Shown: piece by piece, positions 1 to 7,251 of the stretch
Layout of the letters: the number at the start of each line of letters is the position of its first letter
How positions within the stretch are numbered: position 1 is the stretch's first letter
Source: Marinobacter litoralis
GTDB lineage: Bacteria > Pseudomonadota > Gammaproteobacteria > Pseudomonadales > Oleiphilaceae
NCBI RefSeq assembly: GCF_016427555.1
Contig: NZ_JAELVS010000005.1
Location: 1-64,000 of the forward strand
Direction: 5' to 3'
DNA: 64,000 nucleotides
Notes under the pieces: generated by a model
Databases searched by the model: none
Told to the model about the DNA's origin: nothing
Seen by the model: the letters and a program-made list of their open reading frames with translations, nothing else
Translations under genes and position numbers: made by a program

Positions 1-6
1 GCATGC

Positions 7-366
7 ATGTCGCAAGCGGATATTATTGCTCAAACCCAGAGGGTCAATGAAAGCTTCGACGCTATTGTTCCCGAGTCGCTGCTCACACCTCCAAAGGTGA
101 GGTGGAGAAGAATAGTTTCAGTTTTTAATTTTGTAAGGCCTGTTCGACAGCTTTACTCAATTGCAGCTGATCCACTGTCAGCCGATCCAGATAAGTTTTT
201 CGAATTGGTTCAAAGTGCAAAAAATGTCGTAGCCAAAGACTCCCGGATTGTCTCCCGGTCCATACCTGCTGCCAAGATGGCGGAGTTACTTAAGGTCGGA
301 AACATAAGAGAATCAATTACGACTCACTTCTCTGAACAAGAAGTACAGCTGATAGCCAAGCGCTAA
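7..366 (+). CDS. Hypothetical protein of an integron-like cassette
   Basis: I do not recognise this 119-residue protein. It has no signal peptide or membrane segment and is basic near residues 30-45. Its stop codon lies inside the first seven bases of an attC-like site, the usual position for a cassette gene. The frame is open to the left edge of the window, so the true start could lie upstream of the ATG given here and cannot be decided. The next cassette gene begins 88 bases downstream on the same strand. It is probably a cassette-borne accessory gene; its function is unknown. Confidence 0.6.
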   Translation: MSQADIIAQTQRVNESFDAIVPESLLTPPKVRWRRIVSVFNFVRPVRQLYSIAADPLSADPDKFFELVQSAKNVVAKDSRIVSRSIPAAKMAELLKVGNIRESITTHFSEQEVQLIAKR

Positions 367-438
367 CAATCGGCTGCACAGCGACCGATTTTTCGCCGCT
401 TCGCGGCTCCAAACCGGCGCGTGAGCCGGGCGTTAGCG
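361..438 (+). repeat. attC-like integron recombination site
   Basis: The ends are exact complements, CGCTAAC (361-367) and GTTAGCG (432-438). Inside them CGGCT (371-375) pairs with AGCCG (424-428), and a central hairpin GCCGC-TTC-GCGGC sits at 395-407. This nested imperfect palindrome of 78 nt, with the upstream ORF stop inside the first core box and a new ORF starting 16 bases after the last, is how integron cassettes are arranged. The core boxes differ slightly from the RYYYAAC/GTTRRRY consensus. No intI gene is visible. Confidence 0.75.
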
Positions 439-454
439 TTTTCGGGAGATAGCC

Positions 455-1255
455 ATGCCTTTTATTAAAACCAAAGGTCCCCCAAAAGGGTTATGCAATA
501 TCTGCGGGACGCATGGCAAGCTGACTGAAGACCATGTGCCACCTAAAGGCACGATTAAGTTTCCTAGAATGACCCTGTACGGCATCAGCGAGGTGCTCAA
601 TGCAAAAACTGAAAAAGATCGGAAGGGGAGGGATTTTCAGCAAGGTGTTAAATTCCGAAGTATTTGCTCCGTCTGCAATAACGACTATCTCGGTGGGCTC
701 TACGACCAAGAATTAAAAAATTTCGCTAACAACGTTGGCTCGTACCTACATAGTTTGGTGGCTCGCCCTAATGCGACCACTTTTCCCGTTGTGCCGGGCA
801 AAATTATTCGTGCTGTATGTGGCCACATTCTCGCGCTCGGAGTCGAACGTTTTCCAAGGGGAGATATGGGCGATGCTATGGCGGATTTGGTATTAAACCC
901 AGATAAAGAAATCCCAGACAGCCTACACTTTTACTACTGGGTCTATCCATTCTGGGATCAAGTGGCGATTCGCAATTTTGGTTTTCTGGTTCATACCGGC
1001 ACACCGCCACTGGTTAGCTCCGTTTTAAAATTTTTTCCGCTGGCATTTATGGTTCTTTGGGAGCCAGCTACTGACTTCAGGAGATCGCTCGTCAGGCTAA
1101 ATGACTTCTGTGTAGGTGCTGGCAATAATCAGGTGGATATACCGTTTCGTCTTACAAATATTCCGCCGCAGCGCTTCCCTGAGGCTCCTGGGGATTCCGG
1201 TGTTACGCTGCATGGTAGCGATTCATACTTTTCGAGCAGGTTGCGCCGATCCTGA
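455..1255 (+). CDS. HNH-endonuclease-like cassette protein
   Basis: The N-terminus carries the pattern of a zinc-supported HNH domain: a CxxC pair (NICG, about residues 17-20), an EDHVPP segment (about residues 26-31) that matches the D/E-H core of HNH nucleases, and a second CxxC followed by NN (SVCNND, about residues 71-78). The remaining 180 residues, rich in aromatic residues, have no motif I recognise. The ATG follows GGGAG at good spacing and lies just after an attC-like site; a second, weaker site follows the stop. It is therefore probably a mobile cassette gene. DNA cleavage is inferred from the motif alone, and a defence role is possible but unproven. Confidence 0.65.
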   Translation: MPFIKTKGPPKGLCNICGTHGKLTEDHVPPKGTIKFPRMTLYGISEVLNAKTEKDRKGRDFQQGVKFRSICSVCNNDYLGGLYDQELKNFANNVGSYLHSLVARPNATTFPVVPGKIIRAVCGHILALGVERFPRGDMGDAMADLVLNPDKEIPDSLHFYYWVYPFWDQVAIRNFGFLVHTGTPPLVSSVLKFFPLAFMVLWEPATDFRRSLVRLNDFCVGAGNNQVDIPFRLTNIPPQRFPEAPGDSGVTLHGSDSYFSSRLRRS

Positions 1256-1259
1256 ACTA

Positions 1260-1335
1260 CGCTAACCAATCGCTTAAGTACGTTCCCGGCCTCGCGGCCG
1301 TCCATCGGACGTCCCTGACGGGCCGCCGCTTAGCT
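1260..1335 (+). repeat. Degenerate attC-like site
   Basis: It begins CGCTAACCAATCG, nearly the same as the start of the site at 361 (CGCTAACAATCGG), and contains two small hairpins (GGCC-TCGC-GGCC near 1288-1299 and CGTCC-ATC-GGACG near 1300-1312). The right core box reads CTTAGCT instead of GTTAGCG, so the site may be decayed or the terminal site of the array. It lies directly after the HNH gene stop. Confidence 0.45.
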
Positions 1336-1491
1336 TTGCTACATGGACTCCCCCTGCGGTCAAGCAACGCCATTTGATTCCGAAGCGGTTTGAGACTGCG
1401 GCTCTACATCCGGCCTCTTTGTGGGCGCTGTTGCCCGGGCCAGGATGATGATGCGTGTGAGTGATGACCTCCTTCGTTAATCGTCCTGCTC

Positions 1492-2311
1492 GAATGTTCG
1501 CTTTGCGACCAGGCTGGCCAGCAGGGAACAATTTTCTGAACCATACTTAAAGACCCTTACCCTCCGAAGAGGGCCACGTCATGACGTTTCCTACCAGCAA
1601 AGTTCCCTGGAACAAAGGGAAGCTCGTCGGCCAGAAGCTGCCGCTCAAACTCGAACAAATATGGGCTATCCGTATTCGGTTAGAGATAGCAAAGAACATC
1701 CGCGAACTGGCGATGTTCAACATGGCAATTGACTGCAAACTCCGATCCTGCGATCTGGTAAAGCTATTGGTTCGAGATATTTCCAGAAACGGTGAGGTTC
1801 TGGACCGGGCGCAAGTCATCCAGCAGAAGACCAGTCAGCCTGTTCAGTTTGAGATAACCAAAAAGACGCGCGAATCGGTCGAAGCATGGATCGAGCTGCG
1901 AGGACTCGCAGGTATGGATTATTTGTGGCCGAGCCGGATGCGAAAGTTCGACCATATCACTACTCACCAATACGCCCGTCTTGTCAAAAAGTGGATTACC
2001 AGCATTGGACTTGATCCTTCAGTCTACGCAACCCATTCAATGAGACGGAGCAAAGCGACATTGATCTACAAGAAGACCAAGAATCTTCGAGCCGTCCAGT
2101 TGCTGTTGGGACACACGAATATGTCGAGCACCGTGCGGTACCTTGGTGTCGAGGTCGAGGATGCTCTGGAGATAGCTGAGAGTATTGAAATTTAGGTGCG
2201 TAGCTTCTGTATTTGGTCCCTTTGGATGCCGCAAACGCTGCCAGCCCCGGTCGATGATCACCCTCGGGCTTCGATCAGACTCCTCCCGTCGCTAAACAAA
2301 AGCGAACGTTC
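1492..2311. mobile_element. Putative small mobile unit carrying a tyrosine recombinase
   Basis: About 820 bp bounded by an imperfect 13-bp inverted repeat: GAATGTTCGCTTT at 1492-1504 and, on the minus strand, GAACGTTCGCTTT ending at 2311 (12 of 13 identical). The only gene inside is the short recombinase at 1581-2195. The left end extends to GAATGTTCGCTTTGCGACCA, which recurs as a direct copy at 4265-4284. No target-site duplication is evident. The unit is inferred from the repeats and the recombinase; it matches no element I can name. Confidence 0.4.
1581..2195 (+). CDS. Short tyrosine recombinase/integrase
   Basis: This 204-residue protein is essentially a bare phage-integrase-type catalytic domain that cuts and rejoins DNA through a covalent tyrosine intermediate. 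All the expected residues can be placed: Arg55 (LRSCDL), Lys83, His152-x-x-Arg155 (HSMR), His178 (LLGHTN) and Tyr187 (VRYLG). The N-terminal DNA-binding region of a full integrase (usually 300-400 residues in total) is missing or reduced to about 50 residues. It is not IntI-like in size. The ATG follows GAGGG. It lies just after the cassette run and between short inverted repeats, so it may move its own small unit. Confidence 0.8.
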   Translation: MTFPTSKVPWNKGKLVGQKLPLKLEQIWAIRIRLEIAKNIRELAMFNMAIDCKLRSCDLVKLLVRDISRNGEVLDRAQVIQQKTSQPVQFEITKKTRESVEAWIELRGLAGMDYLWPSRMRKFDHITTHQYARLVKKWITSIGLDPSVYATHSMRRSKATLIYKKTKNLRAVQLLLGHTNMSSTVRYLGVEVEDALEIAESIEI

Positions 2312-2321
2312 AGAACTTGAA

Positions 2322-2346
2322 AGGCGGCCCGGAAAACCAGCCGCCT
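2322..2346 (-). terminator. Rho-independent terminator of the GFA gene
   Basis: Stem AGGCGGC/GCCGCCT with an 11-nt loop lies directly after the stop of the minus-strand GFA gene and is followed by a short T-rich stretch on that strand. Confidence 0.55.
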
Positions 2347-2350
2347 GCAT

Positions 2351-2752
2351 TCATCGTTTCGGCAGCGGATCATCAATGTTGATGATTCTGCGGTCGTAGA
2401 AGAAATGACTACTGGGCTGGTAGCTCTCCGGAAGGGTGTGGTTGCGGTTTTTCAGAACCAACAGTTGTGAGATTAGCTTCCAGCCCATAGCGTTGGTGTT
2501 GTACAACACCTCGCCGCAATCAGTGCAAAACACCCTCGTCATGCGTTTGGTGGGGTGCTGAAAGGTTTTCACCGATTCCGCTCCCTGGGTAACCTCCACC
2601 TGCTCCGACTCCCACGCCAGAACGGAGTGGTAGGGCACCTGGAGCAGGTCCCTGCAGTCTTCGCAGTGGCAGTAACCGTGAACCTTGGGGGTACCGGTCA
2701 TGGTGACTTCCACCGCGCCGCAATCGCAGTGGACGGCGTGTTGCTCAGTCAT
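2351..2752 (-). CDS. GFA-family (Mss4-like) zinc protein
   Basis: A 133-residue protein of the family named after glutathione-dependent formaldehyde-activating enzyme. It has the family's zinc-binding cysteine pattern: CDCG near the N-terminus, CHCEDC about 20 residues later, and CTDCG near residue 77. It is cytoplasmic and its substrate is unknown; most members have never been shown to act on formaldehyde. I chose the internal ATG at 2752 because it follows GAGGA at good spacing; the longer reading would overlap the cupin gene upstream. It forms a likely operon with that cupin gene (10-base gap). Confidence 0.75.
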   Translation of the reverse strand: MTEQHAVHCDCGAVEVTMTGTPKVHGYCHCEDCRDLLQVPYHSVLAWESEQVEVTQGAESVKTFQHPTKRMTRVFCTDCGEVLYNTNAMGWKLISQLLVLKNRNHTLPESYQPSSHFFYDRRIINIDDPLPKR

Positions 2753-2762
2753 GGTTTTGTCC

Positions 2763-3146
2763 TCACGGCTTGTCCTCAACAATGATCGCGATCACGGTGT
2801 CATCTCCGACGTTGGTCACCCGATGGGTCCAGGCCTGATGCCACATCACATGGCCGTCTGGTACTTTGGCCTCCAAGGTGTCGCCGTTTAACAATTCAAT
2901 GCTTAATTGGCCGCCCTGTTGGAAATACACTGTCTCATCGTGATGCCGATGCATGGCGTCGGATTCACCGGGCTCAAGAACCATTTTCAGTACCAGAACC
3001 TGATCGTTCTCCTTTAGCACATTGTAATAGTCCGGAGATGTGATATGGGCAGCCTGATGAGGCTCCTCCTCTGCGGCGACTAGACCAGTCACCGACAGGA
3101 GCATTGCTAACAGCAGCAGTCTTGGGTGTGTTTTGAGTGACATCAT
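2763..3146 (-). CDS. Periplasmic cupin protein
   Basis: A small (127-residue) single-domain cupin with an N-terminal signal peptide (hydrophobic LLLLAMLLSVTGLVAA, cleaved near residue 25). The metal-binding cupin motif is recognisable in HRHHDETVYFQQGG, with a second His in WTHRVTN. Export points to a periplasmic role. The ligand and any enzymatic activity cannot be told from sequence. Two ATGs are adjacent; the second (3143) has better spacing from AGGAG. It lies between mdaB and the GFA gene on the same strand. Confidence 0.65.
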   Translation of the reverse strand: MMSLKTHPRLLLLAMLLSVTGLVAAEEEPHQAAHITSPDYYNVLKENDQVLVLKMVLEPGESDAMHRHHDETVYFQQGGQLSIELLNGDTLEAKVPDGHVMWHQAWTHRVTNVGDDTVIAIIVEDKP

Positions 3147-3157
3147 CGGCTCCTGAC

Positions 3158-3748
3158 TTATCCCGGAATGTGGGCTTCAAGGTGTTGGGAAAAGCGCTGA
3201 AAGTCGTCTTCCACCTGCGGGTTTTTCATCACGTCGTAGCAGGCGAAGGTTTCGAGCGGTTCCATGGCAAAGAATCGGAAGTTCATGTGCATGGGAAACA
3301 GCAGGTCATCCACGCTTTTGCCCTGAAAAAGATATTCATTCGGATCGTCGAAGGATTCTTTCGGCGCGTTGAAGGTCAGTGAGATCAGATACTTCTTGCC
3401 TGCGAGGGTGCCGCCGGTACCATAATTCGCTTTGGGTGCCTCCTCGGTGCGGCCATCACCATGGCACATTGCGCCGCCCATGCCGGCGGTGTACACCTCG
3501 TCCATATACTTTTTGAAAGTCCAGGGCACGCCCATCCAGTTGACCGGAGTCTGCAAAATCACGATGTCTGCCCATTGGTGGTTTTCCAGTTCCTGGTCCA
3601 CGTCCCAGCCTTTGTCCACCTCCACGATTCGAGTCTGATGACCTTTGGCCGTCAGAAGTTCGTCGGCCATCTGCACTAGGGTGCCGTTCAGTCTACCCTC
3701 AGCGAACGGGTAGTAATGATGGGCATTAATGATAAGAACGTTGCTCAT
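3158..3748 (-). CDS. mdaB: MdaB-type NAD(P)H quinone oxidoreductase
   Basis: A 196-residue flavodoxin-fold reductase of the MdaB/YwrO family. Known members carry FAD and reduce quinones by two electrons, which avoids semiquinone radicals. Family features seen: the N-terminal NVLIINAHH strand-loop, the QTPVNWMGVPWTFKKYMDEV segment, and the glycine-rich YGTGGTLAGKKY segment. The length matches E. coli MdaB. It is transcribed away from an HxlR regulator with 121 bases between them, the usual layout for a quinone- or electrophile-induced reductase. The cupin and GFA genes follow on the same strand. Confidence 0.85.
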   Translation of the reverse strand: MSNVLIINAHHYYPFAEGRLNGTLVQMADELLTAKGHQTRIVEVDKGWDVDQELENHQWADIVILQTPVNWMGVPWTFKKYMDEVYTAGMGGAMCHGDGRTEEAPKANYGTGGTLAGKKYLISLTFNAPKESFDDPNEYLFQGKSVDDLLFPMHMNFRFFAMEPLETFACYDVMKNPQVEDDFQRFSQHLEAHIPG

Positions 3749-3791
3749 GGGATTCTCCGATTTGGTCAGTTAGTAAGTAACTTATCCGTTG

Positions 3792-3846
3792 CAGGTATAT
3801 TATGGTTACCTGTATTATCTGATCAATTAGTATACTTTTGGTAACC
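3792..3846. promoter_or_regulatory. Candidate HxlR operator between mdaB and hxlR
   Basis: The divergent spacer contains two heptamers of the form GGTWACC (GGTTACC at 3804-3810, GGTAACC at 3840-3846), 36 bases apart. The first is part of a wider dyad, CAGGTA-N9-TACCTG (3792-3812). HxlR regulators bind dyads in such divergent promoters; assignment to this regulator is inferred. Confidence 0.5.
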
Positions 3847-3869
3847 TACAAATTTTTTAGGGTGAGATT

Positions 3870-4229
3870 ATGGGAAGCCATGTTGAAACGGACACAAAGG
3901 GAAGAAAGACTGCGATCAATGCTTGCCTTGAACCCTGTGCCATCGAGCGGGGTATGCGGATTATCGGCGGTAAGTGGACGGGGTCGATCATCTTTCATCT
4001 GAAAGACGGCCCGGTACGCTTCAACGACCTGGCCCGTATGCTGGGTGGCGCCAGCAAGAAAATGATTGATCAACGGCTGAAGGAGCTGGAAGCCCGACAG
4101 ATGGTGGTGCGGAAAGTGATCAATGACCGGCCAGTAGCGGTGACCTACGAGCTGACAGACTTTGGGCGTAGTGCTTTGAAGATTCTGGACGATTTGCGGG
4201 TGTGGTCAGACGAGCACGACATTAAGTAA
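3870..4229 (+). CDS. HxlR-family transcriptional regulator
   Basis: A 119-residue winged-helix regulator. Family hallmarks are the N-terminal CxxxxC (NACLEPCAIE), the IIGGKWTGSIIFHL helix, the recognition helix RFNDLARMLGGASKKMIDQRLKEL and the wing followed by YELTDFGRS. Cysteines at this N-terminal position sense quinones or electrophiles in the HxlR members YodB and QorR, so redox control of the divergent mdaB is likely. The ATG follows GGTGAG. It is monocistronic. Confidence 0.85.
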   Translation: MGSHVETDTKGRKTAINACLEPCAIERGMRIIGGKWTGSIIFHLKDGPVRFNDLARMLGGASKKMIDQRLKELEARQMVVRKVINDRPVAVTYELTDFGRSALKILDDLRVWSDEHDIK

Positions 4230-4264
4230 CTGACCTGAAAAAGCGCGATGGATTCTTGAGTTGT

Positions 4265-4293
4265 GAATGTTCGCTTTGCGACCAAAACGGCCA
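4265..4293 (+). repeat. Direct copy of the recombinase-unit end repeat
   Basis: GAATGTTCGCTTTGCGACCA here is identical, over 20 bases, to the left end of the recombinase unit at 1492-1511. After four differing bases GGCCA matches again, giving 25 of 29. It contains a short dyad, TCGC-TTT-GCGA. It marks the right side of the accessory segment, just before the terminator that precedes gspD. Confidence 0.75.
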
Positions 4294-4330
4294 ACCTCAA
4301 CATCTTGAAGCTAACCCCGAACACGAAAAA

Positions 4331-4380
4331 GGCCAGCTCCCGGCACGGCTCGCAAGCCTTAAGTGTGCCGGGAACTGGCC
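4331..4380. terminator. Bidirectional terminator between hxlR and gspD
   Basis: A 16-bp stem (GGCCAGCTCCCGGCAC at 4331-4346 against 4365-4380, one mismatch), with A-rich sequence on the left and CCTTT on the right, lies between converging genes. Confidence 0.8.
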
Positions 4381-4401
4381 CCTTTCATGTCTGATCAGCG
4401 T

Positions 4402-6351
4402 TTAATAGCGGCGCCCATCAAACAGCATTTCCACCGCAGGTTCGGCATTAGGCTCCGGCAAGCCCAATTTCTCGCGAACCTCTAGATTCACATCCCACAA
4501 GCGGTTGAACTTCTGCAGAGTCGCTGCTGCCGCATCTTGCTTTCCAAGCATGATGGTCGGGCGTAGGAACACCAGCAAATTACGTTTCACACGACTCTCA
4601 CTCTCAGACGAGAACAGCCGGCCCAGATACGGAATGTCGCCCAACAGCGGCACCTTACTCTTGTTGACCTGATAGTCGTCTTTGATCAACCCGCCCAGTA
4701 CAACGGTTTCGCCGTCGTCTGCCAGCACCGTGGTTTTGATCTCCCGCTTATTGGTAATCAAATCAGAGGCTCCGGCTACTGTTGTCGCCGAAATATCCTC
4801 GGTTGTCTGTTCAACCACCATACGCACCAGGCCATCTGCGCTGATGGTGGGGGTTACTTTCAGTGACAAGCCTACGTCGCGGCGTTCTATGGTGGTGAAT
4901 GGGTTGGTTGTCCCGTCGCCGGTGACCGTAGATTGTCCGGTGCGGAATGGCACGTTCTGACCCACAATAATTTCTGATTCCTGGTTATCCAGTGTAATGA
5001 TACTCGGCGTAGACAACAGGTTTGCCGCCGACGCTGAGGACAATGCCTGAATCAGCACCCCCCACGTAATTCCGTTCTCGTCACGGTTGCCCGCACCAAT
5101 GGTGACGCCCGAACCCAGTTGCGGCACCACGTCGCCAACCAACGCCCCAATCACAGAATTCAAGCCAACCATGCCCGAACCGCTGGTCAGGTTAGTGCCC
5201 AGTACTGGCAGAGCCGACGCGGATTCGTCGCCAGCGGCCAGTTGCACACCTAGCTGGTCGCCCAGCTCATCACTGATCTCAACAATCGCCGCCTCGATCA
5301 TCACCTGAGCACGGCGAACATCCAATTGAGAAACGATCTGTTCCGCTTCTTGCATCAAGGAAGGGTCGCCGCGAACCACCAAGGCATTCAAACCCTCGTC
5401 TGCGAACACTGCAAAGTTGTTGTTCGGGTTACCTGCACTGCCACCGGCACCGCCAGAGCCGCCACTTTCTTTAATGGCTTCGCCCATAACGCCTTTGAGT
5501 ATTTCGGTCAGGGTTTTGGCATCGGCGTGGCGCAGGCGGATGACTTTGGTTGTGCCGCCGCTTGCGGAGGGCTGGTCCAGTTTGCGGATCAGCACCCGCA
5601 TCTTTTCACGGAAGACTTCGTCGCCACGCAGAATCAGGCGATTACTGCGTTCATCGGCCGTCACGTTGTATTTTTTGGCCACATTGTCGTTACCGGCACG
5701 GCCCAATTCACTTGGCGCCAATTCCTGCAGCAACTTCACCATGTCGCCAACCCAAGCTTCACGCAGCTGGATAACTTCCACCTCAGAACGGGAGGGGCTG
5801 TCGAGCTCACGAACGATCTGTTCGATGCGTTGAATGTTGGATGAGTGGTCACTCACGATCAGGGCATTGGCCGCCGCCACGCCGGCCAAATGCCCGTATT
5901 TAGCAACCAAGGGGCGAAGAATCGGCACCAACTCCAGCGCGTTGGCATTATCAATCTGGATAACCCGGGTAATCAGTTGTTCAGAGGGTGTTGCGTTAAA
6001 CCGATCCAGTATTTCAGCGGATTGTTTAGCATCCACCTGTTGCACCACTTTCACGACCTCTTCGCCAGGAATGGCAGTAAAGCCGTGCACGTTCAGTACC
6101 GCCAAAAAGAGATCGTAAATTTCGTCTTTGCTCATCGGTGCGCTCGACAGCACCGTGACTTTGCCCTTCACTCGCGGGTCTACCACAAAACTGTAGCCTG
6201 TGATGTCCGCAACCTGGGTTACGAAGGCCCGAATATCGGCTTCCTTGAGATTCAGCCTCCAGGTTTCTTCCTGCGCCTGTGCCACGGCCACTAACGGCAG
6301 CAGAAAAACAAATAAGAGTGCCCTGAGGATGTTTGTTTTATGGTTATACAT
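4402..6351 (-). CDS. gspD: Type II secretion secretin GspD
   Basis: The outer-membrane secretin through which folded exoproteins leave the cell. The 649-residue reading has a signal peptide (LRALLFVFLLPLVAVAQA), an N0 domain (starting at WRLNLKEADIRAF), N1-N3 repeats interrupted by a Gly/Ser-rich loop (SGGSGGAGGSAGNPNN), and the C-terminal secretin domain with VPLLGDIPYLGRLF near the end. I start at 6351, where the signal peptide begins and AGGA lies upstream; an ATG at 6396 has no ribosome site and overlaps gspC. It is the last gene of a gspN-gspC-gspD operon and ends before a strong terminator. Confidence 0.95.
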   Translation of the reverse strand: MYNHKTNILRALLFVFLLPLVAVAQAQEETWRLNLKEADIRAFVTQVADITGYSFVVDPRVKGKVTVLSSAPMSKDEIYDLFLAVLNVHGFTAIPGEEVVKVVQQVDAKQSAEILDRFNATPSEQLITRVIQIDNANALELVPILRPLVAKYGHLAGVAAANALIVSDHSSNIQRIEQIVRELDSPSRSEVEVIQLREAWVGDMVKLLQELAPSELGRAGNDNVAKKYNVTADERSNRLILRGDEVFREKMRVLIRKLDQPSASGGTTKVIRLRHADAKTLTEILKGVMGEAIKESGGSGGAGGSAGNPNNNFAVFADEGLNALVVRGDPSLMQEAEQIVSQLDVRRAQVMIEAAIVEISDELGDQLGVQLAAGDESASALPVLGTNLTSGSGMVGLNSVIGALVGDVVPQLGSGVTIGAGNRDENGITWGVLIQALSSASAANLLSTPSIITLDNQESEIIVGQNVPFRTGQSTVTGDGTTNPFTTIERRDVGLSLKVTPTISADGLVRMVVEQTTEDISATTVAGASDLITNKREIKTTVLADDGETVVLGGLIKDDYQVNKSKVPLLGDIPYLGRLFSSESESRVKRNLLVFLRPTIMLGKQDAAAATLQKFNRLWDVNLEVREKLGLPEPNAEPAVEMLFDGRRY

Positions 6352-6383
6352 CTGGCGGTATCGTCCTGTATTGAATTGCCCGA

Positions 6384-7250
6384 TCAATTGCGCCATTGCT
6401 CGGGAATGGCGTAGCTGACCGTAAGTAGACTTCCGTTACGTTCTATTTCTATATCCAGCCGCGGCTGGCTGCGCCATTCGTCAAACAACGCTTTATCCTG
6501 TTCAAAATCGCCCAACCGCTGACCATTCAATGCTGTGATCACATCACCGGGTTTCAGATTAACGGCGTTCAGCATGGCATTCGAGCCATCGTACACGTAT
6601 CCGGATTGGCCATTGTCGCTGGCGGGGCTCAACCCGTAAGCGCGCAGAGCCGCTGCGCCCTGAGCATCCAGTTGAGCCCTGGCGCTGGCCAGAATGTCGT
6701 CAGGCGAACCTACGGGACGAGATTCTTCCTTTGGTGTTTTCGCCACAATCCCGTCAACCCCGAGCACCTCTTCAAAGGCCAGCGATTCATATCGCCCACC
6801 CCGTCTGATTAATATGCGAGTGGGCTCAACTTCAGCAAGTTCTGCGTTACCCGGCAGCCTATCGCCTACCCGGTAGTATTCCGTTTCTCCGTTGCTTCCG
6901 GCAACTATAGCACCGGAGTCTTCCGGACGCCGCCCTATCAACACGCCTTCCAGGCGTAATCTTAAGCCTGTTTCCGGAGCGGATTCCCGAATAACATCCG
7001 CTACACCGGACTGCGACTCAGGCCGGCCAAAAATTTCGTAACCGGCAATGGGGGCCAGATCATCGCCTTTCAGGGCACCTTGCGCGCCAGATACCTCTCC
7101 ATATATTTCGGGTACAGGCTGATCGGGCCAGATAGACCACCAAGTCATGCGCGCGAGCTCTACTCCCAGGTACACAACCAATACAACCAAAAGCAGGTTC
7201 GCGAGCATGCGTGACAAGCGTTCTTGTGTTTTCACGGGTAAGCCAGACAC
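6384..7250 (-). CDS. gspC: Type II secretion inner-membrane protein GspC
   Basis: GspC links the inner-membrane platform to the secretin. The 288-residue protein has one membrane segment near the N-terminus (LANLLLVVLVVYLGVELA), an HR domain (around APIAGYEIFGRPES through the LEGVLIG segment), and a C-terminal PDZ-like domain (LNAVNLKPGDVITALNGQRL). It begins at a GTG preceded by GGGAGG, one base after the gspN stop, so the two are coupled. gspD follows after about 30 bases. The remaining gsp genes are not in this window. Confidence 0.92.
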   Translation of the reverse strand: MSGLPVKTQERLSRMLANLLLVVLVVYLGVELARMTWWSIWPDQPVPEIYGEVSGAQGALKGDDLAPIAGYEIFGRPESQSGVADVIRESAPETGLRLRLEGVLIGRRPEDSGAIVAGSNGETEYYRVGDRLPGNAELAEVEPTRILIRRGGRYESLAFEEVLGVDGIVAKTPKEESRPVGSPDDILASARAQLDAQGAAALRAYGLSPASDNGQSGYVYDGSNAMLNAVNLKPGDVITALNGQRLGDFEQDKALFDEWRSQPRLDIEIERNGSLLTVSYAIPEQWRN

Positions 7251-7251
7251 G

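Noticed and set aside
1274-1531. A short minus-strand ORF in the gap after the HNH cassette
   Set aside because: Low-complexity Arg/Gly/His composition, no ribosome site, and it runs across the attC-like site and the left repeat.
1581-2195. Integron integrase IntI
   Set aside because: The protein is only 204 residues and lacks the N-terminal region and the extra IntI segment before the second catalytic box.
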